From positions 1 to 39,824 of the forward strand of contig CAYYIS010000045.1 in NCBI GenBank assembly GCA_964470965.1: a stretch of 39,824 nt of DNA, in the 5' to 3' direction. The notes beneath the pieces were generated by a model. That model saw nothing but the letters and a program-made list of their open reading frames with translations. It made no database searches and had not been told where the DNA came from. Shown here piece by piece: positions 1 to 6,925 of the stretch (positions within the stretch are counted from its first letter, which is position 1; each line of letters starts with the position of its first letter). A program made the position numbers and the translations under genes. Origin of the DNA: CAYYIS01 sp964470965 (lineage in GTDB: Bacteria > JAAXHH01 > JABIQT01).

Positions 1-60
1 GTGGCCGTAATTGCCCCGGCCCGTGCTGCCGATAACGCCGGCACGGTAACGTTTAGACAT
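1..60 (-). CDS. Gfo/Idh/MocA-family oxidoreductase, N-terminal fragment (runs off left edge)
   Basis: Only the first 20 codons are inside the window. The minus strand reads ATG at 60-58 and gives a peptide containing RAGVIGSTGRGNYGH, which looks like the first beta strand and the glycine-rich nucleotide-binding turn (G-x-x-x-x-G-x-G) of a Gfo/Idh/MocA NAD(P)-dependent oxidoreductase. The start lies 1 bp after the stop of the preceding enolase-superfamily gene, and an AGAGGAG ribosome site overlaps that gene's end. It is therefore probably translationally coupled as the last visible member of the 5779-to-1 operon. The substrate cannot be inferred. Another Rossmann-fold enzyme is possible because so little of the protein is visible. 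Confidence 0.6.
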   Translation of the reverse strand, partial: MSKRYRAGVIGSTGRGNYGH

Positions 61-61
61 A

Positions 62-1186
62 TTAGTACTCCTCTAATGTCAATGTCCTGAATTTATCGGC
101 GTCCCATTCAGCGCCCCACCCGGGATTATCGTTCGGAGCGAGGGAACCCTCTGATATTTTAGGTGCATTGGTCATTCCCCATTGCAATCCTATGGTGTAG
201 GGATCATCGATGCCTGTTTCATAGAAATCTGTATTGTCGATAGAACATCCCAAATGTGCGTGGATATGACCGAACAGGCCTCCCTGGGCATTCATCTCAA
301 TGTTGGTGTCATACATCTCGGCAAAATGGGCCATTTTCAAAACCTGAGTGGTCCCATTTCGGGCGTTGGCTCGCAAACGGTCGGTTGCGCCGTGCATCAG
401 CCACTGGGTCGAGATTCCCATGTCATGCATCAGCATCTCGTTTGCCATGACCGGGATTCTTAACTCACTGCATAATTTCTGGTACTGGTGCATTTTCTGT
501 TCATGCATCGGTTCCTCAAGCCATACAAAATCCATGTCCTCCATAGCATGACCGACCTGAATAGCTTCATCTAGGGTATATGAACAGACAGGGTCGTTAA
601 TCAAAACAAACTCATCTCCTACCTGGTTGCGGACAGCCTCGAAGATCTTTATATCGGCTTGGCCACCTTTGTAGCTGTGAAATTTGTAAGCGGATATGCC
701 GAGTTTCAGCCTGCCTTCATCGATATGGTCCAGGTATCCTTCGAGCGGCATATCTCCTCCGGTCAAATAAACCGGGAAGCGGTCCCTGACTCTCCCGATG
801 AGCGCATGAACCGGTAAGCCGGCTGCTTTACCTGCGATGTCCCAGAGGCAATTGTCGAAATCACCAAACCACCCTGGCGGCTGATATACCCAGCGGGTTC
901 CTTTGTAGAGCATTTGAAAGAGATGTTCTCGGTGCAGAGGATTCTGTCCAATAGCATGGCGTCTTAATATGTCAATCTGCACGTGCCCCATGGTGGTGGT
1001 GCACAACCCTTCGATACCCTCATCAGTAATGACTTTGATGAAATTCTGGCGGGCATGGCCGCTGACCTGGGTTCCCTTGTGGGTGTACTGAGTGCGAAAT
1101 AGTCCTGGTACGCGCACTATGTTCTGGCCCGCTTTTTTCTGATCTGGATCTTCGAGGATGATGAGCTGGATTTTCTGGATTTTCAT
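62..1186 (-). CDS. Mandelate racemase/muconate-lactonizing (enolase superfamily) enzyme
   Basis: A 374-residue protein of normal length for the enolase superfamily, whose members abstract a proton alpha to a carboxylate and often dehydrate sugar acids. The capping domain covers about residues 1-120 and a TIM barrel follows. The expected metal ligands are visible as D198 (in IND), E224 (in LEEP) and E250 (in ANE). The second-strand catalytic motif reads K168-F-H170, a K-x-H variant rather than K-x-K. The start at 1186 is chosen because it overlaps the upstream stop as ATGA and has AGGAGA five to six bases before it; an in-frame start at 1249 would intrude 22 codons into the neighbour. It lies between an SDR and a Gfo/Idh/MocA gene, which suggests sugar-acid catabolism. 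The exact substrate is unknown. Confidence 0.88.
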   Translation of the reverse strand: MKIQKIQLIILEDPDQKKAGQNIVRVPGLFRTQYTHKGTQVSGHARQNFIKVITDEGIEGLCTTTMGHVQIDILRRHAIGQNPLHREHLFQMLYKGTRWVYQPPGWFGDFDNCLWDIAGKAAGLPVHALIGRVRDRFPVYLTGGDMPLEGYLDHIDEGRLKLGISAYKFHSYKGGQADIKIFEAVRNQVGDEFVLINDPVCSYTLDEAIQVGHAMEDMDFVWLEEPMHEQKMHQYQKLCSELRIPVMANEMLMHDMGISTQWLMHGATDRLRANARNGTTQVLKMAHFAEMYDTNIEMNAQGGLFGHIHAHLGCSIDNTDFYETGIDDPYTIGLQWGMTNAPKISEGSLAPNDNPGWGAEWDADKFRTLTLEEY

Positions 1187-2184
1187 TGACTCTCCTGTAC
1201 GGCTTTCCCGGCGACCTGCCGCTGGGCTGCTATAATCCTGTCCTCCCAATCGATTGCGTCGGAGTTGGGAATGCGTCCCTCCCTGTCGAGCGCTCCGATA
1301 ACACGTGACATACCCTCCGCAAGAGAGACGCGCGGTTGGAACTCAGGAACATCACGGAACAGGCGTTCGGCGCTGTACAGGGTATTGTGGGCGAAAATAT
1401 CCCTGCAGATACCGCTGTTCGGTATATCAAACTTCATGAGATCCTGCAGTGGAACACCTACAAGACTCACTTCGTTACCAAGCACCTGCATCGCAGTCTT
1501 ATGATGCGTTTCCCACGTAACGAAGCCCCGATTGACCATGTTGTAGGTTTGGCCGATACAGTCCAGCCTGCCGACTATGTTGGCAAAACAGAGCGCCGCA
1601 TCTTCCACATGCATGAATTGATGCAGTGCTTTCCCGTCTCCGCAAATGAGTATTGGCTTACCCTTTCGAATCCGGTCAATCCAGCTGTGGTCGAAAGCGA
1701 TCTGGCGCAACAATCCCATCTTCGGGCCGTAAGTGGTGGACGGTTTGATGATCGTAACCGGAAAACCTCCACCGTGGCAGGCCTCCAGAAACACTTTGTC
1801 TGCGGCAACCTTTTTCCTGCCGTAATCGCTGATAGGTCGAAGAGGATGATCTTCGGTTACCGGCAGCCAGTCATAGTCTACGCCGTATGTACAGACGGTG
1901 GAACAGTGTATGAAATGACCCACATCCCGAAATGCCCGGACGCTGCTTTCGGCATCCTCCCGATCAAAACAGATCATATCGATTGCCGCATCAAACGATT
2001 CCTGCTGCATCGCCTGTTCGAATTCCGCTCGATCATTCCGATCACCATGAATTACCCGAACTCCTTCAGGAACATCGCCGCTCACCCCCCGATTGTAGCA
2101 AGTGACCTCGTGTCCGATTTCTACCAGAAGGTTCACAATCGGCATACTGATATTACCCGTACCTCCAACGATGCACACCCGCAT
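1183..2184 (-). CDS. NAD-dependent epimerase/dehydratase family protein (extended SDR)
   Basis: A 333-residue Rossmann-fold protein. The N-terminus carries the extended-SDR nucleotide motif G7-G-T-G10-N-I, and the catalytic pair appears as Y121-G-R-K-K125. The run before it (HCSTVCTYG, near residues 93-101) supplies the active-site Ser/Thr. The family acts on nucleotide sugars or free sugars, giving epimerases, dehydratases or sugar dehydrogenases. This member resembles the short NAD-dependent epimerases common in Planctomycetes-like genomes, so no specific reaction is assigned. It is translationally coupled to the downstream enolase-superfamily gene through a 4-bp ATGA overlap and follows the Ldh_2-family gene by 64 bp in the same direction. 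Confidence 0.87.
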   Translation of the reverse strand: MRVCIVGGTGNISMPIVNLLVEIGHEVTCYNRGVSGDVPEGVRVIHGDRNDRAEFEQAMQQESFDAAIDMICFDREDAESSVRAFRDVGHFIHCSTVCTYGVDYDWLPVTEDHPLRPISDYGRKKVAADKVFLEACHGGGFPVTIIKPSTTYGPKMGLLRQIAFDHSWIDRIRKGKPILICGDGKALHQFMHVEDAALCFANIVGRLDCIGQTYNMVNRGFVTWETHHKTAMQVLGNEVSLVGVPLQDLMKFDIPNSGICRDIFAHNTLYSAERLFRDVPEFQPRVSLAEGMSRVIGALDREGRIPNSDAIDWEDRIIAAQRQVAGKAVQESQ

Positions 2185-2248
2185 GACAACCTCGCTTTTC
2201 CCCTGCGGTAAACCTGCAGTTAGCCAACTGGCTGTGAACTCCTCAAAT

Positions 2249-3289
2249 TCAATCCCAGGGTAAGGCGACCCCTAATCTCTTCCCGACCTCTTTAGCACTG
2301 TTTTGTTCCAACTCACCGTAACGTATCCCCTCTTCACGGTGAAGCGCATACCTCTGCTCTTCTATTGCGCCGGGGAACAACGGTTCGTCATAACCAGGCA
2401 TGGGCGCGTAAGTGTCACGAACATCTCGTACCAGACGGTCGACTTCTTCCCGGTATGTTGATTCGTCCACGAAAGACCCGATGTGTATCGCCAGCACCAT
2501 TCCTCCATGCCTCGCCCCTTCCCACCGGTCTTCGATCTCGTCGCCGGATGGTGAGGAAAATCCCGTCAGTGCCCCGCCAAGGATGGTGGCTACAGCACCG
2601 TAACCGATACTTTTAAAAAAAGCCGCGGGTATCCTGGTCATCAGGTCGTCAAATTCCGGGCTCTTCTGATAATCGGCCAGTATCCGCGTGGCCACGTCCT
2701 GTACAACCGGTGGTTCTTCACCCGAGGGCATACCGAAGCTGAGCGGCGGATTACCGAAATATCCTATCTGCGGTCTGACATTGGCCTTCCGGGCCTCGCT
2801 CTGGTGCCGGAATCCTTTATCCTTCCTGGCATCTCCCTGGTTCCGGTAACCCTGCACTGAAAACCCGATACAGCCTTCCTCCATGCACATCCGTGTATAA
2901 TGACCGGCGGAACCATAGTGACCGATATGACGAACCAGGCCGATCCCAAGGCCCAATGCCTTGGCTTTGGCAATGGCTGTCTCCGTTGCGCTCACCATGG
3001 GCAGATAGCCAAGGGTACCATCACCATCCAGTACTATCCCCGTAGGCAACTCGTGAATTTTCCGGATATTCGGCAGCGGGTTACTCTTGCCCTCCTCGAA
3101 TGCAAGGCAATATCCGTTAACCGCTCGCGTCCCGTGGGTGCGGACACCTCTCAAGTCTGAATTAACAAGCAGGCGACTGATGGTAGCGGCATGGTCGTGA
3201 GTAAGTCCCGCTTTTTCGAAACATGAAACGGCAAAATTCAAAAGCCGGTGTTCATCAACAGTAAGAAATTCTTCAGGTGGTCTGTTCAC
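2249..3289 (-). CDS. Ldh_2 family (malate/L-lactate/ureidoglycolate dehydrogenase-like) oxidoreductase
   Basis: A 346-residue member of the family of NAD(P)-dependent 2-hydroxyacid dehydrogenases that are not Rossmann-fold. Family marks are LRGVRTHG near residues 46-53 and HIGHYGSAGHYT near 121-132. The C-terminus has the usual PMPGYDEP loop that precedes the last helix. Two features are unusual. There is a basic insertion (about residues 148-170, around GFRHQSEARKA) before the GNPPLSFGMP strand. The usual D-x-A-T-S segment reads QDVATR. The start codon is GTG at 3289, preceded by AGAGG about eight bases upstream; no ATG fits. It sits 54 bp downstream of the ECF T component and 64 bp before the SDR gene. 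A sugar-acid or hydroxyacid substrate is likely but not proven. Confidence 0.85.
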   Translation of the reverse strand: MNRPPEEFLTVDEHRLLNFAVSCFEKAGLTHDHAATISRLLVNSDLRGVRTHGTRAVNGYCLAFEEGKSNPLPNIRKIHELPTGIVLDGDGTLGYLPMVSATETAIAKAKALGLGIGLVRHIGHYGSAGHYTRMCMEEGCIGFSVQGYRNQGDARKDKGFRHQSEARKANVRPQIGYFGNPPLSFGMPSGEEPPVVQDVATRILADYQKSPEFDDLMTRIPAAFFKSIGYGAVATILGGALTGFSSPSGDEIEDRWEGARHGGMVLAIHIGSFVDESTYREEVDRLVRDVRDTYAPMPGYDEPLFPGAIEEQRYALHREEGIRYGELEQNSAKEVGKRLGVALPWD

Positions 3290-3343
3290 GGGTATATCCT
3301 CTCATCCCTCTGGAAACACAAAGGTAGATCGTTCCCGGGCGGA

Positions 3344-4090
3344 TTATAACGTCCAGGCAAAGACGTTGGCAAATACGAGTAAAACAAGGATAGAAACATC
3401 TAAAGTACGAAATGAAAACGACAGGAATTCCGTTCTCCTCCCCTGCATCCCGAATCCTTTAGATTCAAGTGCCATGGAGAGAAGATCCGTGTCCCGGATG
3501 GCATACACGAAAATTGGTACCAGGAGCGGAACATACTTACGGGCCCTCTGTAACACATTACCACTATGGATATCCAAACCCCTGGATTGCTGTGCCTGAA
3601 CGATTATTCCGATTCGGGTGAAAAACAACGGTACCAATCGGAATGCGAGAGATAGGGCAAAACTGACCGGGAACGGAAGTCCTATCGCCCGAAGCCCATA
3701 TGCAAATTCTTCCACTTTCGTACTCGAAACGAAAACCATGCCGGACAATAACATGGTATCCAAACGAAAACCCATTGCCAGTCCGTATTCTATCGATTCC
3801 CGCGATAACGACAATGGTCCGAAAGACCAGAAAGGCACTCCCAGCTTTTTGAACAGTGACCAGGTAATACAGCTGAATGCCATGATAGTGATAATCAGCG
3901 GAAGAACACGCCGGACATTCCTCATCGATTTCGAATGCCAGGCCAGCAACAGAACACCGAGAAGGATCGGTAATTGCTGCCAAGGGGATACAAATGCAAC
4001 GGTCATGATCAAGAGAAGAATCAATCCGATGATTTTGGTCGTGGGATGTAACCTGTGGAGCGTCGTGTTTTGTGGTAAATAGAGGAACAT
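3344..4090 (-). CDS. ECF transporter T component (EcfT/CbiQ family transmembrane protein)
   Basis: A 248-residue integral membrane protein. Hydrophobic stretches lie near residues 19-50, 62-78, 110-123, 140-163 and 186-200, with another at the C-terminus (about 229-246). The two EcfT coupling motifs that contact the ATPases are visible as Q168-S-R-G171 and E209-S-K-G212; the second has Lys in place of the usual Arg. In ECF importers this subunit links a substrate-specific S protein to the EcfA ATPases. It follows the fused ATPase gene by 3 bp, so the two are co-translated. No S component lies beside it, so this may be a shared (group II) module or the S gene may be outside the window. The start ATG at 4090 fits the family N-terminus. 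Confidence 0.9.
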   Translation of the reverse strand: MFLYLPQNTTLHRLHPTTKIIGLILLLIMTVAFVSPWQQLPILLGVLLLAWHSKSMRNVRRVLPLIITIMAFSCITWSLFKKLGVPFWSFGPLSLSRESIEYGLAMGFRLDTMLLSGMVFVSSTKVEEFAYGLRAIGLPFPVSFALSLAFRLVPLFFTRIGIIVQAQQSRGLDIHSGNVLQRARKYVPLLVPIFVYAIRDTDLLSMALESKGFGMQGRRTEFLSFSFRTLDVSILVLLVFANVFAWTL

Positions 4091-4093
4091 CGG

Positions 4094-5779
4094 TTATGCT
4101 TTCTCAAGGCACTGAATCAACTCATCGACCGACCTGACCGTGAGTCCGAAGCCCTGCCCCAATCGGACTGCCTCCGGAGCTTCCAGCATAATAGAGGAGA
4201 GCAACTCCTTGTCCTCGAAGCACTCCCGCACGGGACTGTCAGAAATAACCTTACCTTCGAACATCATAATACATCGACTCGCATATTCCGCAACCACCCA
4301 CATGGAATGGGTGACCATAATAACGGTGCGCCCGGAACGGTTCAGACGCTGGATAAGGTCAAGGATCACACGCTGGCCATGATAGTCCAGGCCCGTTGTG
4401 GGCTCGTCCAGGATCAGGATGTCAGGATCTGTGGCCAGGACGGACGCCACGGCAAGCTGCTGGCGTTCCCCTTTGGTCAGGCTGAATGGATCGTCATCAC
4501 CGCGGTTTGCCAGACCCACCACATTGAGCGCTTCGTCAGTCCTCCTTTCGATTTCCTCAGGAGGGAGGCCATAATTAGCGGGTCCGAAGGATACTTCTTC
4601 CGTTATTGTGTTCGCGAAAATCTGATGATCAGGATTTTGAAAAACATAGCCGACGCGGATACCCAACTCCGACAGCGTCCAATCGTCCGTGATTTTACCG
4701 AGGATTTCTATTGATCCGCCGGTAGGCTGGTGCAGCCCGTTGAAGTGTTTAACAAGGGTTGTTTTGCCACAACCATTTTGACCTACGACTGCAATGAATT
4801 CACCCTTATAAATTTCCAATGATACCTCGTCGACTGCCGCGGGACCGGTGGCATACCGATGGGTCAGGTTGTTAACTTTAATCACAGGTTCGTCGCGGGC
4901 TGGGACGGGGTCGTTTGACTTGAGCCGTTCGGTGGCCTGTTCAGAGACCCGCCATCCTGCCGATTTAATATTCGAGATCGCATCTTTTTCATGGATAGAG
5001 TCTATCGGTATTTCGAGAGCCTGGAGTAATACGGCGGTCTGCAGAGGGCGGATGCCGTGAGATTCCAGAAGATTGGGTTCTTTCAGAAGATCCGCGGGTT
5101 TACCCTCTATAGATACATTCCCATCAGCCATAATCACGAGTCGATCCGCTGTGAGGACGTGGTCCGTCTCATGGTCTACCAGGATGATCCCCTCGATCTC
5201 ATCGCACAGGTCCCTCGCCAGTTGAAACACCTCGCGTTTTCCGATGGGATCCAGGTCGGTTGTCGGTTCATCCATCACTAGGACGGTGGGCCTGCTGACG
5301 AGCACAGACGCGATTGCCAGCCTCTGTTTTTCTCCACCGGAGAGCGTGGACGGGTCCCGGTTCTTAAAACTGCTCAGGCCGACGCGGTCCAGAGCAGCGT
5401 CAACTCTCGGAGACATATCCTCTCTCGGGACGGCGAAGTTTTCAAGGGCGAACGCGACTTCCAGTTCTACATTGGTAGAGAACAACTGTGCCTCGAAGTC
5501 CTGAAAGACGAGACCGATGCGACGGGCGGTTTCATAGACGCGCCGATGGTTTATCTCCTCGCCAAACAGTGATATTACACCTGTTAGGTCGCCCTTTGTG
5601 AAAGATGGTATCAGGCCGTTAAGGCACCTGCACAAGGTTGACTTTCCGACACCCGTTGCGCCCATTATGGCGATAAATTCACCTGGCGCTTGGGTGTAGT
5701 TTACCGACCGCAGCGCAGCGGCATCCGCCTCGCGGTAAGTAAAGGTGAGGTCCCGTATGTCGATGATCGGTTTTGTCAA
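4094..5779 (-). CDS. ECF transporter ATPase, two ABC domains fused in one chain
   Basis: A 561-residue soluble protein with two complete ABC ATPase domains, equivalent to EcfA1 plus EcfA2 in one polypeptide. Domain 1 (about 5-235) has Walker A GATGVGKST at 40-48, signature LSGGEKQR at 146-153, Walker B VLVMDEP at 166-172 and switch His203. Domain 2 (about 298-535) has Walker A GQNGCGKTT at 333-341, a divergent signature LTKGERQQ at 434-441, Walker B ILILDEP at 454-460 and a later VTHSMW switch His. A linker of about 60 residues joins them. The start is a TTG at 5779 without a clear ribosome site, and no nearby ATG exists. It heads the operon, with a promoter-like element at 5852-5880. It should power import of a micronutrient or small solute; the substrate is unknown. 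Confidence 0.93.
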   Translation of the reverse strand: MTKPIIDIRDLTFTYREADAAALRSVNYTQAPGEFIAIMGATGVGKSTLCRCLNGLIPSFTKGDLTGVISLFGEEINHRRVYETARRIGLVFQDFEAQLFSTNVELEVAFALENFAVPREDMSPRVDAALDRVGLSSFKNRDPSTLSGGEKQRLAIASVLVSRPTVLVMDEPTTDLDPIGKREVFQLARDLCDEIEGIILVDHETDHVLTADRLVIMADGNVSIEGKPADLLKEPNLLESHGIRPLQTAVLLQALEIPIDSIHEKDAISNIKSAGWRVSEQATERLKSNDPVPARDEPVIKVNNLTHRYATGPAAVDEVSLEIYKGEFIAVVGQNGCGKTTLVKHFNGLHQPTGGSIEILGKITDDWTLSELGIRVGYVFQNPDHQIFANTITEEVSFGPANYGLPPEEIERRTDEALNVVGLANRGDDDPFSLTKGERQQLAVASVLATDPDILILDEPTTGLDYHGQRVILDLIQRLNRSGRTVIMVTHSMWVVAEYASRCIMMFEGKVISDSPVRECFEDKELLSSIMLEAPEAVRLGQGFGLTVRSVDELIQCLEKA

Positions 5780-6161
5780 TGAAGGATTTGGGTTGACAAT
5801 GATTTATAGGAGCAAAATCAGGAACATAAATTTGGCTGTGATTTCCAGCATAGAATAAATGGCGGATTGGCCGGTGTCAAGCTGTAAACCCGGGTACCTT
5901 TAATGCTGTTTCACATGCTGTGAGCGGTAAATCAGTGGCAGGACAGTATCGAATTTCGGCCGCTGGTGTTTCAAAGGTTTCCACCGGGGGCCGGGGCAGC
6001 AGATTCAAGAGACGACGGGGCGGATGCGAGCGGTGAGGCCAGTGCCGTCGGAGCAGAATTGAGCACCGCGCAAAAATCCTGTACTGGATCCCAGGCCGGA
6101 TAGCATGGAAAGTCAAGAGGAAATGGTAATAACTACTGACACAAGCAGTTAGAAAAGTTGT
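5780..6161. other. Intergenic region without a recognisable gene (382 bp)
   Basis: This holds the ECF operon promoter on its left side. The rest lies downstream of the isochorismatase-like gene. One minus-strand ORF (5877-6116, 79 codons) is Pro/Arg-rich, has no ribosome site and resembles nothing I know, so I do not call it. I see no tRNA and no hairpin with a T-run. Confidence 0.5.
5852..5880 (-). promoter_or_regulatory. Predicted sigma70 promoter for the ECF/sugar-acid operon
   Basis: On the minus strand TTGACA (5880-5875) is separated by exactly 17 bp from TATTCT (5857-5852). The -35 box is perfect and the -10 box matches the consensus at four of six positions. A transcript would start near 5845 and leave about 65 nt before the TTG start of the fused ECF ATPase. 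That leader is short for a riboswitch and I see no conserved one. Assignment is from sequence only. Confidence 0.5.
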
Positions 6162-6905
6162 TTAAAGTAATTCTTCACTCCCGATCGTCGGGCACCAGAA
6201 TTTTTCGATAAACTCAATCACCAGCCTCGTGCCTTCCTCGTGGCTGACATAGGGGGGGCTGGCAGGATTGTACATCGTGTCAGTAAGATCCCTTATCAAC
6301 GCCGCATGGATTCCCCAACGAATCATCTGTTTTATCCCAAAAGACCTGTGCAATACACACATATTAGTATGGACGCCCATGATGAGCAGTTTGTCAATTC
6401 CCTTATGCTGGAAAAGGTTGTATATCTCTTCACCACTGTCGGAGATAATGTCCAGGGATTGGTCTATCTCGATTGCCGGGTGCTGTCTCGTCCAGACTTG
6501 AACCGCTTCCTCCTCCTCCGTATCACAGCCTTCGTCGGAAGCGTCTACCGGCAATGGCGGATCATCGTGTTCCAGGTTTTCCGGCGGGGTTACAGACGGG
6601 TATTCTGCCATGCGCTCACGGGCCGGATGACCGGTGTAGAATTCCATCGTACCAGAGGGCGAGTGAATAATCTGGATGCCCCGGTCCCTGGAGGATCCGA
6701 CCACGTCATTCATCCTGTCCAACATCTTGTCGAGCCGTTCCCTGGCACCACGGCACCAGTGCCGGTCCCACACGTCACAGAGCAACAAGGCGGTATCGGC
6801 GATGGGCACTTCAACCTGTTTGGTCACCGTTTCCCAGAGGGTATAGCCTTCCCGCTTAGTCAAATCCTGGCGACGCAGGGCCAGTTTGAGAGTATCTTCA
6901 GACAT
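6162..6905 (-). CDS. Isochorismatase-fold cysteine hydrolase
   Basis: A 247-residue alpha/beta hydrolase of the isochorismatase/nicotinamidase superfamily. Strand 1 carries the general-base Asp (D44 in LLCDVWDRHWC), and the nucleophile is C183 in GVHTNMCV. Where classical members have the catalytic Lys, this one shows W138-T-R-Q-H142. This matches my recollection of a subfamily in Planctomycetes-like bacteria that keeps Asp and Cys but uses a different residue there. The start at 6905 is preferred over one at 6995 because AAGGGGAAG lies directly before it and it avoids a 70-bp overlap. It follows the IlvD/Edd-type dehydratase by 20 bp in the same direction. It probably hydrolyses an amide or ester; the substrate is unknown. 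Confidence 0.85.
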   Translation of the reverse strand: MSEDTLKLALRRQDLTKREGYTLWETVTKQVEVPIADTALLLCDVWDRHWCRGARERLDKMLDRMNDVVGSSRDRGIQIIHSPSGTMEFYTGHPARERMAEYPSVTPPENLEHDDPPLPVDASDEGCDTEEEEAVQVWTRQHPAIEIDQSLDIISDSGEEIYNLFQHKGIDKLLIMGVHTNMCVLHRSFGIKQMIRWGIHAALIRDLTDTMYNPASPPYVSHEEGTRLVIEFIEKFWCPTIGSEELL

Positions 6906-6925
6906 AACTTCCCCTTTCAAAAAGT

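Noticed and set aside
1336..2211. Plus-strand ORF of 291 codons opposite the SDR gene
   Set aside because: It is the antisense shadow of a well-supported SDR coding frame, has no recognisable domain and no ribosome site.
5804..5851. 15-codon hydrophobic leader ORF on the minus strand (MLEITAKFMFLILLL) before the ECF ATPase
   Set aside because: Its ATG lies at or upstream of the predicted transcription start, has no ribosome site, and no attenuator follows.
5877..6116. Minus-strand ORF of 79 codons between the ECF operon and the isochorismatase-like gene, considered as a missing S component
   Set aside because: It is Pro/Arg-rich with no membrane helices and no start signals, so it does not resemble an S protein.
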